A DNA stretch of 61,084 nucleotides from positions 1-61,084 of the forward strand of contig JAEULB010000073.1 in the NCBI GenBank assembly GCA_016792585.1, read 5' to 3'. Positions 26,322-34,733 of this stretch are shown one piece after another. A program made the position numbers and the translations under genes. Source of the DNA: Rhodospirillaceae bacterium (lineage in GTDB: Bacteria; Pseudomonadota; Alphaproteobacteria; SHVZ01). Under the pieces are notes generated by a model, which worked only from the letters and a program-made list of their open reading frames with translations, was not told the DNA's origin and searched no databases. Every line of letters starts with the position of its first letter. Position 1 is the stretch's first letter.

Positions 26322-27203
26322 ATGCGGGGGACGTCGAGCCTGTGGCGCCGCTGGGAGCTGCCGACCTGGGGCGTCACCGTCGCCATCTACGGCAGCTGGA
26401 CCGTGCTGACGCTCGGCTGGGCGACCGTTCCCATCTGGGTCGCGGTCCCGGCGATGGGTTGGCTGCTCGCCTGGCACGGCTCGCTCCAGCACGAGACAAT
26501 CCACGGACACCCGACCCGCAATCGCTGGATCAATTCGAGCCTCGGCGGCGTGCCGCTGGCGATCTGGCTTCCTTACGAGCTTTATCGGTCGAGCCATATC
26601 GTCCATCACCGCGACGAGGACCTGACGATCCCGGCGGTCGACCCCGAGTCCTATTACGTGCCTGCTGACGACTGGATGAAGGCGACCGGGGTGACGCGCG
26701 CGCTGCTGGTCTTCAATCACACGCTGCTCGGCCGCTTCACGGTCGGACCGGCGATTTGCCTCTGGCGCTTCTATCCGGCGGAGATGAAGGCCCTCGCCCG
26801 CGGCGAGCATGTCGGCGCCTGGATCCTGCACCTGGTGCCGCTGGCCGGCGTGGTCGCGTGGCTCGCCTGGTGCGGGGTGCCGGCCTGGGCCTACGCGATC
26901 GCGGTCTATCTCTCGATCTCGATTACGATGATCCGCTCCTTCGCCGAGCACAAGGCGGCGCAGGAGGCGACCGGCCGCACCGCGGTGATCGAGGCGGCGT
27001 GGCCGATGGCGATCCTCTTCCTCTACAACAACCTGCATGCGCGGCATCACGCGCGGCCGGACCTGCCATGGTTCGATCTCGCCGCCTTCCACCGCTCGCA
27101 GCCGGAGTGGAAAGGGCTCGCCTATCGCGGATACACGGACGTGCTGGGCCGCTTCCTCTGGAAGCCGGTCGACCGCCCGGTGCGCTTCATGGATCTCGCT
27201 TAG
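26322..27203 (+). CDS. Membrane fatty acid desaturase family protein
   Basis: 293 residues, four hydrophobic stretches. All three histidine boxes are seen: HETIHGH (57-63), HIVHH near 92-96 and HARHH near 236-240, which bind the di-iron centre. Length and spacing match bacterial AlkB/CrtR-like or fatty-acyl desaturases acting at the inner membrane. Substrate unknown; it may adjust membrane lipids. Follows the MFS gene closely and its stop overlaps that of the convergent ornithine cyclodeaminase-like gene by four bases. Confidence 0.88.
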   Translation: MRGTSSLWRRWELPTWGVTVAIYGSWTVLTLGWATVPIWVAVPAMGWLLAWHGSLQHETIHGHPTRNRWINSSLGGVPLAIWLPYELYRSSHIVHHRDEDLTIPAVDPESYYVPADDWMKATGVTRALLVFNHTLLGRFTVGPAICLWRFYPAEMKALARGEHVGAWILHLVPLAGVVAWLAWCGVPAWAYAIAVYLSISITMIRSFAEHKAAQEATGRTAVIEAAWPMAILFLYNNLHARHHARPDLPWFDLAAFHRSQPEWKGLAYRGYTDVLGRFLWKPVDRPVRFMDLA

Positions 27204-28201
27204 CGGTATCTGAGCCGCTGGCCGAGCCCCATCTTCTTCGCCTTCTCCAGCATCGCCGCACCGAGCGCCACGTCCGAGAGCGAGAGCCCGCGATGCCAGA
27301 ACAGGATCGTCTCGTCGTCGCGCTCGCGGCCGGCCTTCTTGCCGACGACGATCTCGCAGAGCTCGCCGTGCAGGGTCTTCTCGCTGAGCTTTCCTGAATC
27401 GACATGCTGGCGAAGCGCGCCGAACTTGCCGGCCCGCGCCTGGCCCCAGTCGTCCATCACCATCTTGTCCATGATGTCGGTCAGCGACAGCTCGACCGCG
27501 CTCATCGTGCCGTAGGGCATCACCAGCGCGCCCTTCTTGATCCATTCGGTCTTCAGCATGGGCTCGGGCTTGGTGAGGCGCGACGCCTCGACGACGATGT
27601 CGGCGCCCTCGACGCAGCTCTTCCAGTCCTCGGTCACGATCACCTTCTTGCTGAGATCCTTCTCGAGCCGCGCGCCGAAGGCGTTACGGCTCTCCGGCCG
27701 GCGCGAATGCACGCGGATCTCGTCGAAGTCGAAGATCCTGTCCATCAGGCGCACGTTCCAGTATGCGGTTCCGCGGGCGCCGACATGGCCAAGGACCTTC
27801 GAAGTCTTGCGGGCGAGATGCTTGGCGCCGAGCGCGGTCACCGCGCCGGTCCGCATATCGGTGATGTCGGCGGCGTCGATCACCGCGACCGGCGATCCGG
27901 TCTTCGGGTCGAACAGGTTGAGCAGCGCCAGCTCCGACGGCAGGTCGTGCTTATAGTTCTCGTGGAAGTCGCCGACGATCTTCACACCGGCGAGGTTGAG
28001 CGGCTGGATGTAGCCGCGAAGCACGTTGAAGTGCCCGGGGAAGCTCGGGTCAGGAACCAGATGCGTGCGCGGCTCGATCACGGCCTGGCCGGAGCCTTGT
28101 GCGCGGAGCCCGCCCTCGATCGCGTCCAGGATCTCCTGGTCGGTCAGCGCCAGCTTCTGGACGTCCTGGTAGTTGAGATAGTGAAGATGGATCTCGGGCA
28201 T
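27200..28201 (-). CDS. Ornithine cyclodeaminase/mu-crystallin family protein
   Basis: 333 residues. NAD(P)-dependent family fold with LTDQEILDAIEGGLRAQGSG, HFNVLRGYIQPLNLAGVKIVG and DMRTGAVTALGAKHLARK (conserved Arg/Lys region). The usual nucleotide loop GxGxQ is altered to GHVGARGTAYWN, so cofactor binding is unusual. Members act on opines, ornithine or amino acids. The gene follows a binding-protein gene, separated by a strong terminator, so the two are probably separate transcripts or poorly coupled. Confidence 0.85.
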   Translation of the reverse strand: MPEIHLHYLNYQDVQKLALTDQEILDAIEGGLRAQGSGQAVIEPRTHLVPDPSFPGHFNVLRGYIQPLNLAGVKIVGDFHENYKHDLPSELALLNLFDPKTGSPVAVIDAADITDMRTGAVTALGAKHLARKTSKVLGHVGARGTAYWNVRLMDRIFDFDEIRVHSRRPESRNAFGARLEKDLSKKVIVTEDWKSCVEGADIVVEASRLTKPEPMLKTEWIKKGALVMPYGTMSAVELSLTDIMDKMVMDDWGQARAGKFGALRQHVDSGKLSEKTLHGELCEIVVGKKAGRERDDETILFWHRGLSLSDVALGAAMLEKAKKMGLGQRLRYR

Positions 28202-28210
28202 CGGGCGGCT

Positions 28211-28251
28211 CCCAAAACGAAACCCCTTCCCGCGAGGAGCGGGAAGGGGTT
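28211..28251 (-). terminator. Intrinsic terminator after the binding-protein gene
   Basis: A 13-bp stem (28221-28233 with 28239-28251, five-base loop GAGGA) built on AACCCCTTCCCGC. On the minus strand it is followed by TTTCGTTTT, giving a convincing rho-independent terminator between the 28279-29871 gene and the cyclodeaminase-like gene. Confidence 0.8.
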
Positions 28252-28278
28252 GGAGATTACGCGAAAGCTGAAGTCAGC

Positions 28279-29871
28279 TTACTTCTTCGTGGCGTTCCAC
28301 CAGACGACCTTGGTGTTGTCGAGCACGCCCTCGATGTTGTTCCGCCACGCGGCCTTCTGGAAGAACATGCCGAGCGGGATGTAGGGCACCTGCTGGTAGA
28401 AGCGCGTCTGGAACTCGTCGGCCAGCTTCTTGCGCGCGGCCGGGTCGGCCTCGGTGATGAACTTCTGGCGCATCGTCTCGAGCTGTTCGTCGCAGGGCCA
28501 GCCGAACCAGTTCTTGCCGTCGCAGGGAGTCGCGGCGGTGTTGTTGGTCAGCGGATCGGCCGAGAGCGGGCCGACGCCCCAGGTGTGGAAGACATGCCAG
28601 CCGGACTTGTTGTCCTTGGGCGCGTCCTTGACCGTGCGGCGGGTGACCAGCGTGCCCCAGTCCATGTTCTGCATGTCGACGTTGAAGCCGGCATTCTTGA
28701 GCTGTTGCGCCGACATCGTCGTCATCGCCGAGATCACCAGGAACTCGGTCGGGTTCATCAGCACGATCGGCTCGCCGTTGTAGCCGGCCTCCTTGAGGAG
28801 AGCCTTCGCCTTGTCGAGGTTGCTCGGGCTGGGCTTGCCCCAGTCGCCGACGCCGGCATTGGTCTCGAGCGGGAAGCCGCAGGCGAAGACCGCCCAGCAT
28901 TCCTTCTCGAGGCTCTTGTTGCCGACCATGGCGGCGAGGCTGTCCGACTGGTTCATGGCGTAGAGCATCGCCTGGCGGACCTTCGGGTTGTTGGTCGGCG
29001 CCACCAGGTGGTTCGGACGCAGGATCGGCGTGAAGCCGCCGGCGTTGATGATCTTGACGGTGATGTTCTTGTCTTTCTCCAGCACCGGGATCATGTCGGT
29101 CGGCACGTACTCGTAGAAGTCGACCTCGCCGCGGATCAGCGCCTGCACCGCGGTCTGGGCGTCGGGGATGTAGGTCCACTCGACGCCGTCGACCTTGACG
29201 ACCTTGGCGCCGGTGAGCGCATCGGGCGCCTCGGTGCGCGGCACGTAGGCGGCGTTCTTCTTGTAGGAGACCTTGCTGCCCGGGACCCATTTTTCCTTCT
29301 CGAAGGTGAAGGGACCGGAACCGATCGCCTCCGAGATCTGCTGGAACGGATCGGTCATCGCATCCTTCTCGCGCATGATCACGAGCGGCTGCGCCGATGC
29401 GCCGAGCATCTCGACGAGCGGGCCGAACTTGTCCTTGAGCTTGATCTCGAAGGTGCGGTTGTCGACCGCGACGATGTCGCTGACGCGGGTCATCAGGATC
29501 TGCCCGGCGGCGATGCGGGCACCCCAGCGCTTGATCGAAGGGACCACATCCTTCGCGGTCACGTCGGTACCGTCATGCCACTTGAGGCCGGGGCGGAGCA
29601 CGAAGGTCCAGCTGAGGCCGTCGGGGCTGGTCTTCCAGCTCTCGACCATCTGCGGCTTGACGTTGCCCTTGATGTCCTGGGCGAAGAGCTGGTCGTAGAT
29701 CAGGAAGGCGTGGCCGGCGGTGATCGCCGCCGTGGTCCAGATCGGATCCAGCGACTTGAGGTCGGCCTCGGCCGCGAGCTTGATGTAGTTCTGGGCCTGG
29801 GCGCTGCCGGCCATCAGGCCGACCGCGAGCGCGGCTGCCGCGACGCCCCGTTTAAGGTCCTTCATACGCAT
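28279..29871 (-). CDS. Peptide-type ABC transporter substrate-binding protein, orphan
   Basis: 530 residues; family 5 binding protein with signal peptide 1-26 (GLMAGSAQAQ). Landmarks: KSLDPIWTT, FVLRPGLKWHDG, GSGPFTFEKEKWVPGSK, PCDGKNWFGWPCD and a C-terminal IEGVLDNTKVVWWNATKK. It is a paralogue of the truncated gene at 1-1422. No permease or ATPase genes lie beside it, so it must use a transporter encoded elsewhere, possibly the permease set at 41555-45008, which lacks a binding protein. Start ATG 29871; a second ATG two codons on is also possible. Confidence 0.93.
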   Translation of the reverse strand: MRMKDLKRGVAAAALAVGLMAGSAQAQNYIKLAAEADLKSLDPIWTTAAITAGHAFLIYDQLFAQDIKGNVKPQMVESWKTSPDGLSWTFVLRPGLKWHDGTDVTAKDVVPSIKRWGARIAAGQILMTRVSDIVAVDNRTFEIKLKDKFGPLVEMLGASAQPLVIMREKDAMTDPFQQISEAIGSGPFTFEKEKWVPGSKVSYKKNAAYVPRTEAPDALTGAKVVKVDGVEWTYIPDAQTAVQALIRGEVDFYEYVPTDMIPVLEKDKNITVKIINAGGFTPILRPNHLVAPTNNPKVRQAMLYAMNQSDSLAAMVGNKSLEKECWAVFACGFPLETNAGVGDWGKPSPSNLDKAKALLKEAGYNGEPIVLMNPTEFLVISAMTTMSAQQLKNAGFNVDMQNMDWGTLVTRRTVKDAPKDNKSGWHVFHTWGVGPLSADPLTNNTAATPCDGKNWFGWPCDEQLETMRQKFITEADPAARKKLADEFQTRFYQQVPYIPLGMFFQKAAWRNNIEGVLDNTKVVWWNATKK

Positions 29872-29948
29872 GTTGATCCTCCGGCTCCCTCTGTTTCAGT
29901 ATCGGAAAACGGTTTCCGTAAAATGCAGTCTAACCCGAGAGGTTCGCG

Positions 29949-31958
29949 GTGCGCATCACCCTAGAGACGGTCGAGCATGTGCCTTTCGCAGGGGGGGCAT
30001 CCTTCGGTGCCACCGGCGCTTACGAGCGCCTGGCCGGCAAGATCCGGCTGGCGGTCGATCCCAAGGCTCCCCACAACCGCGTGATCGTCGACCTCGACAA
30101 GGCGCCGAAGGGGGCCGACGGGCTGGTCGAATGCGTTGCCGACTTCACCATCCTGAAGCCGGTCGACATGAGCAAAGGCAACCGCCGCCTGTTCTACGAC
30201 TGGGGTAATCGCGGCAACATCCGCGCACTCCAGTTCTTCAACGATGCGATCCACTCCAACACGCCGCGCGAGGCGGCGCATGCCGGCAACGGCTTCCTGT
30301 TCCGCCGGGGCTACACGGTGGTCTGGGTCGCCTGGGAAGGAGACCTGCTGCCCGGGGATGGCCGCTTCGTCCTCGACACGCCGGTCGCGACCGAGAACGG
30401 CCAGCCGATCACCGCACCGGTCCGCGTCGAGTACATCCTCGACGAGCCCGGCGTGAAGTGCCTGCCCCTTTCCGGCCGCGCCTCGACCCGGAGCTTCCCG
30501 ACCGTCTCGCTCGACACCTCGAAGGCGACGCTGACGGTTCGCCCATATCCGGACGAGCCGCGGGTGAAGATCGATCCGTCGCGCTGGGAGTTCGCCCGCC
30601 TCGAAGGCGGGGCCGGGCTCGACGGCTCGGCCAACGAGACCGGCGTGGCACCCTCCGATCAGCACATCCATCTCAAGGACGGATTCACCCCCGGCCTGAT
30701 CTACGAGCTCGTCTACACCGCCCGCGATCCGCGTGTGCATGGCCTCGGCCACGCGATGGTGCGCGACGCGATCGCGTTCCTTCGCAACGACGCGTCGGCG
30801 AAGAACCCGCTCAAGGGCGGGATCGACAAGGCCTATTGCTGGGGCCGCTCGCAGACCGGCCGAGCGATCCGCGATTACGTCTATCTGGGCTTCAACGACG
30901 ACGGGCAGGGCAAGCGCGTCTTCGACGGCGTGCTCCCGCATGTCGCCGGCGCCGGCAAGCAGTGGTTCAACCATCGCTTCTCGCTGCCGGTGGTGCCGGC
31001 CGGCCAGCAGCACGAGGACCATTTCAACATCGCCGACCGCTTCCCGTTCTCCTACGCCCAGTCGACCGACCACAACACCGGCAAGACGGATGCGATCCTG
31101 AAGCGGCCGAAGACCGACCCGCTGGTGATCCACACCCAGACCTCGAGCGAGTACTGGCAGCGGCGCGGCTCGCTGGTCCACACCGACACCTCGGGCAACG
31201 ACCTGGCCCAACCGGACAACGTGCGGGTCTTCCTGTGGGCGTCCTCGCAGCACATGTCGGACCCCAACCTGAAGAAGCCGTCGAAGGGCGTGTGCCAGAA
31301 CTACGTCAACATCGTGCTGACCACGCCGCTGTTCCGGGCGGCCCTCGACGCGCTCGACAAGTGGGCGACGGACGGTACGACGCCGCCGGACTCGCGCATG
31401 CCGCGGCGATCCGACGGCACGCTGATCCCGATGGAGGAATGGCGGAAGAAGTTCCCGCAGATTCCGGGGATCATGCTTCCGTCGGGCCCGAACGCGCTCA
31501 AGCTTCTCGACTTCGGCCCCGACGCCGACGAGAAGGGCATCCTGACCGTCGAGCCGCCGCGCGTGCTCGACAACCAGACCTATGCGGTGATGATCCCGGC
31601 GGTCGACGCCGACGGCAACGATCTCGGCGGCGTGCGCATGCCGACGGTCGATGCGCCGCTCGGCACCTATACGGGCTGGAACCTGCGCGCCCAGGGTGGC
31701 GGCTATGGGTCGAGCCATACCTTCACCGGCAGCTACATCCCGCTGCCGGAAACCGATGCGGAGCGTGCCTTCACCAAGGACCCCAGGCCCTCGATCCTTG
31801 CCCGCTACAAGGACAAGCAAGGCTATGTCCGCGCCATCGAGACGGCGGCGAAGAAACTGGTCGCCGACCGGCTGATGCTGGAGGAGGACGTGCCGCGCGT
31901 GGTCGACGCCGCTCGCGACTGGGGCCGCCCGCGCCACGACGTGAAGACGCTCAGTTGA
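29949..31958 (+). CDS. Large alpha/beta hydrolase domain-containing protein
   Basis: 669 residues from GTG at 29949, divergent from the binding-protein gene (about 77 bases apart). The family (Abhydrolase_10-like) has a GxSxxG nucleophile elbow, seen as WGRSQTGRAIRDY near residue 300, and conserved segments RRLFYDWGNRG, FLFRRGYTVVWVAWEGD and FRAALDALDKW. No signal peptide, so cytoplasmic. Substrate unknown; related proteins are annotated only as hydrolases. Its 3' end overlaps the convergent LysR gene by eight bases. Confidence 0.85.
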   Translation: MRITLETVEHVPFAGGASFGATGAYERLAGKIRLAVDPKAPHNRVIVDLDKAPKGADGLVECVADFTILKPVDMSKGNRRLFYDWGNRGNIRALQFFNDAIHSNTPREAAHAGNGFLFRRGYTVVWVAWEGDLLPGDGRFVLDTPVATENGQPITAPVRVEYILDEPGVKCLPLSGRASTRSFPTVSLDTSKATLTVRPYPDEPRVKIDPSRWEFARLEGGAGLDGSANETGVAPSDQHIHLKDGFTPGLIYELVYTARDPRVHGLGHAMVRDAIAFLRNDASAKNPLKGGIDKAYCWGRSQTGRAIRDYVYLGFNDDGQGKRVFDGVLPHVAGAGKQWFNHRFSLPVVPAGQQHEDHFNIADRFPFSYAQSTDHNTGKTDAILKRPKTDPLVIHTQTSSEYWQRRGSLVHTDTSGNDLAQPDNVRVFLWASSQHMSDPNLKKPSKGVCQNYVNIVLTTPLFRAALDALDKWATDGTTPPDSRMPRRSDGTLIPMEEWRKKFPQIPGIMLPSGPNALKLLDFGPDADEKGILTVEPPRVLDNQTYAVMIPAVDADGNDLGGVRMPTVDAPLGTYTGWNLRAQGGGYGSSHTFTGSYIPLPETDAERAFTKDPRPSILARYKDKQGYVRAIETAAKKLVADRLMLEEDVPRVVDAARDWGRPRHDVKTLS

Positions 31959-32784
31959 GCTTCCTTGCGAAGGCTTCCATCCAGGCGATCGTCGCCTCGA
32001 TGCGGCCGAGACGTCGCAACTCGGGATGAACCATCAGCCAGAGCTCACGCGTAAGCGCGGGCTCTGGCGCCAGCTGACGAAGCCGGCGATCGCCCGCGAC
32101 GACGAACCGCGGTAGCAGCGACCGGCCGACGCCCGAAGCCACGGCTTCGATGATCGTCTCCGAGTCATTGACACGCACGCGCGGCGGTTCGGCGACGTTG
32201 GCCGCGATCCAACGCGCCGGCGGAATATCGGCGAGGCCTTCCTCGTAGCTGATCCAGGGCAGGCGATCGGCGCGTCCGCGCGATGGTCCGACGATTACGT
32301 AGCTGATGCTTCCGATGCGTCGGACCAGGGCGCCGGCGGCGACCGGCCGGGCCAGACGAAGCGCGATGTCGGCTTCTCGTTTGGTCAGGCTGAAATTGCG
32401 CGGGTCGCCGATCAACTCCGGCTCGATGCCGGGATGCCGCCGCCGCAGCTCGGGAAGAGCCGGTGCAAGGAGGCGATTGACGATCAGCGGCACCGAGGTG
32501 ATGCGGACCGTGCCAGCCGGCGTCGCATCGGTGCCGCTGATCCGTTGTGCCGCGGCATCCACGGCCGCCTCGATGCGCTCGGCCTCGGCGATCGCCGTCT
32601 CGCCGGCTTCGGTCGGCGTAAAGGCGCCGTCGATGCGCTCGAACAGGCGGGCTCCGAAAGCTGTTTCAGCCTGCGATAGCCGTCGGGTCACCGTGGTCTG
32701 GTTGACACGCAGCGTTCGCGCCGCGGCCGTCAGCGTGCCACCTCGGGCGAGGGCGAGGACGTAGCGGAGGTGATCCCAGTCCAT
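31951..32784 (-). CDS. LysR-family transcriptional regulator
   Basis: 277 residues from ATG at 32784; a longer frame begins at 32910 but the conserved start is MDWDHLRYVLALARGGTL. Winged HTH at about 1-60 (TLTAAARTLRVNQTTVTRRLSQAE), then the periplasmic-binding-like effector domain. It is divergent from the small YciI gene at 32874 with direct repeats between them, so it probably controls YciI and itself. Effector unknown. Confidence 0.92.
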   Translation of the reverse strand: MDWDHLRYVLALARGGTLTAAARTLRVNQTTVTRRLSQAETAFGARLFERIDGAFTPTEAGETAIAEAERIEAAVDAAAQRISGTDATPAGTVRITSVPLIVNRLLAPALPELRRRHPGIEPELIGDPRNFSLTKREADIALRLARPVAAGALVRRIGSISYVIVGPSRGRADRLPWISYEEGLADIPPARWIAANVAEPPRVRVNDSETIIEAVASGVGRSLLPRFVVAGDRRLRQLAPEPALTRELWLMVHPELRRLGRIEATIAWMEAFARKLN

Positions 32785-32790
32785 GCTGCA

Positions 32791-32844
32791 GAATTGCAGA
32801 TCGAACAAGCAAAGTCTCAGGTTCGCTCGATGAATTTGCAGATC
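32791..32844. promoter_or_regulatory. Candidate LysR operator: two direct repeats
   Basis: GAATTGCAGATC at 32791-32802 and GAATTTGCAGATC at 32832-32844 share TGCAGATC, spaced 42 bases apart (four helical turns). The first repeat overlaps an interrupted palindrome CTGCA-GAAT-TGCAG. The sites lie in the 89-base gap between the divergent LysR and YciI genes, as expected for LysR-type control. Confidence 0.55.
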
Positions 32845-32873
32845 TAGAAATGCCTCGACCTCAAGGAGGTGCA

Positions 32874-33164
32874 ATGCTTTTCGTTGTGATGTTCGAGGAC
32901 GAACCGTCACGAGCCGAAATCAGACCGCGACTGATGCCCGACCATCTTGCCTTCCTCGAGCGGGAGGCGAAGCGGATACGCGCCGCTGGGCCCTTGCTTC
33001 GAGAGGACGGCTCGGGGGCGGGAGGTCTTTGGCTGGTCGACGCCGATAGCCCGGCAGAGGCGCGGACGCTGATCGAGGCAGACCCATTCTGGCCGACGGG
33101 CTTGAGGCGCTCGGTCCGCATTCTGCACTGGCGCCAGGTCTTCGCCGACGGCAGGCGGATCTAG
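32874..33164 (+). CDS. YciI family protein
   Basis: 96 residues from ATG at 32874, six bases after a strong AAGGAGG site; an upstream in-frame ATG at 32850 lacks one. YciI-like ferredoxin-fold: MLFVVMFEDEP start, RPRLMPDHLAFLE, GPLLREDGSGAGGLWLVDA and the typical ADPFWPTGLRRSVRILHW end, with the conserved His/Asp pair (DHLAFL and DPF). Members are small, sometimes catalytic or regulatory, proteins. Divergent from the LysR gene. Stop overlaps the convergent nucleoside hydrolase by four bases. Confidence 0.9.
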   Translation: MLFVVMFEDEPSRAEIRPRLMPDHLAFLEREAKRIRAAGPLLREDGSGAGGLWLVDADSPAEARTLIEADPFWPTGLRRSVRILHWRQVFADGRRI

Positions 33165-34090
33165 CGGAAAATGGCGAAGCGCTCGATCAATCGCTGGAAC
33201 AGCGTCGCATGGTCGACCTGTTCCAGCACGAGCGCGTTGGCTTCGCGCTTCTGGCGTCGCCACTCGATCACGGTGCGGCCGAGCGAGGGGCCTGAGGACA
33301 TCTCGATCTCGACGCGGCACTCCTTGCCGCCCATGAGTTCTGGCCACAGCAGCCAGGCGACGGCGCAGGGGTCGTGCAGCGGTCCGCCGGTCGCACCAAA
33401 ATGCGTGGTCTTGGGATAGGCGTCGAGGATGCCGGCGATCTGGCGGGCCGGCTCGCTGCCGAGCGCACGGATCGCCTGGATGCGATCCTGCGTCGCCAGC
33501 ACCTGGTGCGTGAGCTCGAGCGGCGTCATGACGATGCGTGCGCCCGAGGTGAATACGACGTGCGCGGCGTGCGGGTCGGCATAGATGTTGAACTCGGCAG
33601 CCGGCGTCGTGTTGCCGAGGCCGATGGCGCCGCCCATCAGCACGATCTCGCGGACGCGGCGGGCGACGTCCGGTGCCTGGATCAGGACCGCGGCAAGGTT
33701 GGTCAGCGGGCCGATCGCGACCAGCGTGATCTCGCCGTCGGGCTGGGCGCGCACCGTGTCGCGGATGAAGTCGACGGCATGGCCGGCGGCCAATGGGCGC
33801 ACGGGCGGCTTCAGCGTGGCGCCATCGATGCCGCTGTCGCCATGGATATGCGCGGCGTCGACCGGATCGCGGACCAACGGGCGCGGGCAGCCGGCATAGA
33901 CCGGCGTCTCGGCACCCGCGAGCTCGACCACGGCGCGCGCATTGAGCGAGGTCTTCCCGATGCCGATGTTGCCGGCGACCGCGGTGATCGCCAGCAGCTC
34001 GATCTCGGTCGAGGCCAGAGCCAGCAGGATCGCGACGGCATCGTCCTGGCCGGGATCGCAGTCGAGGATGACCTTGCGCTTCGTGGTCAC
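33161..34090 (-). CDS. Nucleoside hydrolase (inosine-uridine preferring type)
   Basis: 309 residues. Calcium site DCDPGQDDA at 10-18 plus the second Asp in HDPCAVAWLL, with LVAIGPLTNLA and GGAIGLGNTTPAAEFNIYADPHAA in between, are family hallmarks; the enzyme cleaves the N-glycosidic bond of nucleosides to base and ribose. Start ATG overlaps the Nudix stop as ATGA, so the two genes form a nucleotide-salvage pair. Confidence 0.92.
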   Translation of the reverse strand: MTTKRKVILDCDPGQDDAVAILLALASTEIELLAITAVAGNIGIGKTSLNARAVVELAGAETPVYAGCPRPLVRDPVDAAHIHGDSGIDGATLKPPVRPLAAGHAVDFIRDTVRAQPDGEITLVAIGPLTNLAAVLIQAPDVARRVREIVLMGGAIGLGNTTPAAEFNIYADPHAAHVVFTSGARIVMTPLELTHQVLATQDRIQAIRALGSEPARQIAGILDAYPKTTHFGATGGPLHDPCAVAWLLWPELMGGKECRVEIEMSSGPSLGRTVIEWRRQKREANALVLEQVDHATLFQRLIERFAIFR

Positions 34091-34629
34091 GGCAGGATGC
34101 CGGCGATCACCAGCGAGAAGCCGGCGAGCGCGCTGGTCGACTTGACCTCGCCGTTGCGGATCGCCGCCCGGATCTCGTCTCGGGTGAGATAAAGGATCTC
34201 CTGCTCCTCGAGATCGCCGGAGTCGGGCGTCGCCACCTGGCGGGCACCGCTCGCGTAGTAGAGATGGCCGACGCTGCAGCGCTGGTTGGCGTGGGTCACC
34301 ATCTCGGTCAGCTTCCGCCAGCCGGTCGCCTCGTGGCCGGTCTCCTCCATCAGCTCGCGCCGCGCCGTCTCGAGCGGATCCTCGCCCGGGTTGATGCCGC
34401 CGGCCGGCGGCATCAGGCTGACGTCGCGCACCCCGTGCTTGTACTGGCGGATGACGATGAAGCGGCCGTCCTCACGCTCGACCATCATCAGCGCGTAGTC
34501 GAGAAGCTGGACCTGGTGGAAGCCCTCGACGACCTTGCCGTCCGGCAGGCGGACGGTCTCCGAATGGATCCGAAGCCAGGGAGGGTTGGAATAGACCTCC
34601 CGCCGATCCGTCACCTTCCACTTTTCCAT
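34087..34629 (-). CDS. Nudix hydrolase, ADP-ribose/ADP-sugar pyrophosphatase-like
   Basis: 180 residues. The Nudix box runs from G77 to G98 with E83, R91-E92 and E95-E96 as expected for GX5EX7REUXEEXGU. The N-terminal part (WLRIHSETVRLPDG, FHQVQLLDYALMMV) resembles the ADP-ribose pyrophosphatase branch. It likely cleaves a nucleoside diphosphate linked to another group. Upstream partner of the overlapping nucleoside hydrolase gene. Confidence 0.9.
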   Translation of the reverse strand: MEKWKVTDRREVYSNPPWLRIHSETVRLPDGKVVEGFHQVQLLDYALMMVEREDGRFIVIRQYKHGVRDVSLMPPAGGINPGEDPLETARRELMEETGHEATGWRKLTEMVTHANQRCSVGHLYYASGARQVATPDSGDLEEQEILYLTRDEIRAAIRNGEVKSTSALAGFSLVIAGILP

Positions 34630-34733
34630 CGATCTGTCCCTGCGCGCGGCGGCGAAAGGTCGCGATCCTAACCACAGTTTCCGCCGCCGACCATCCGCGT
34701 GTAGGATGGCTTTCTCTCCACGCCCAGAGCGCC

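Noticed and set aside
29961..31937. 658-codon minus-strand frame opposite the alpha/beta hydrolase gene
   Set aside because: Shadow frame: Arg/Val/Asp-rich with no recognisable motif, while the plus strand carries a coherent hydrolase with a nucleophile elbow.
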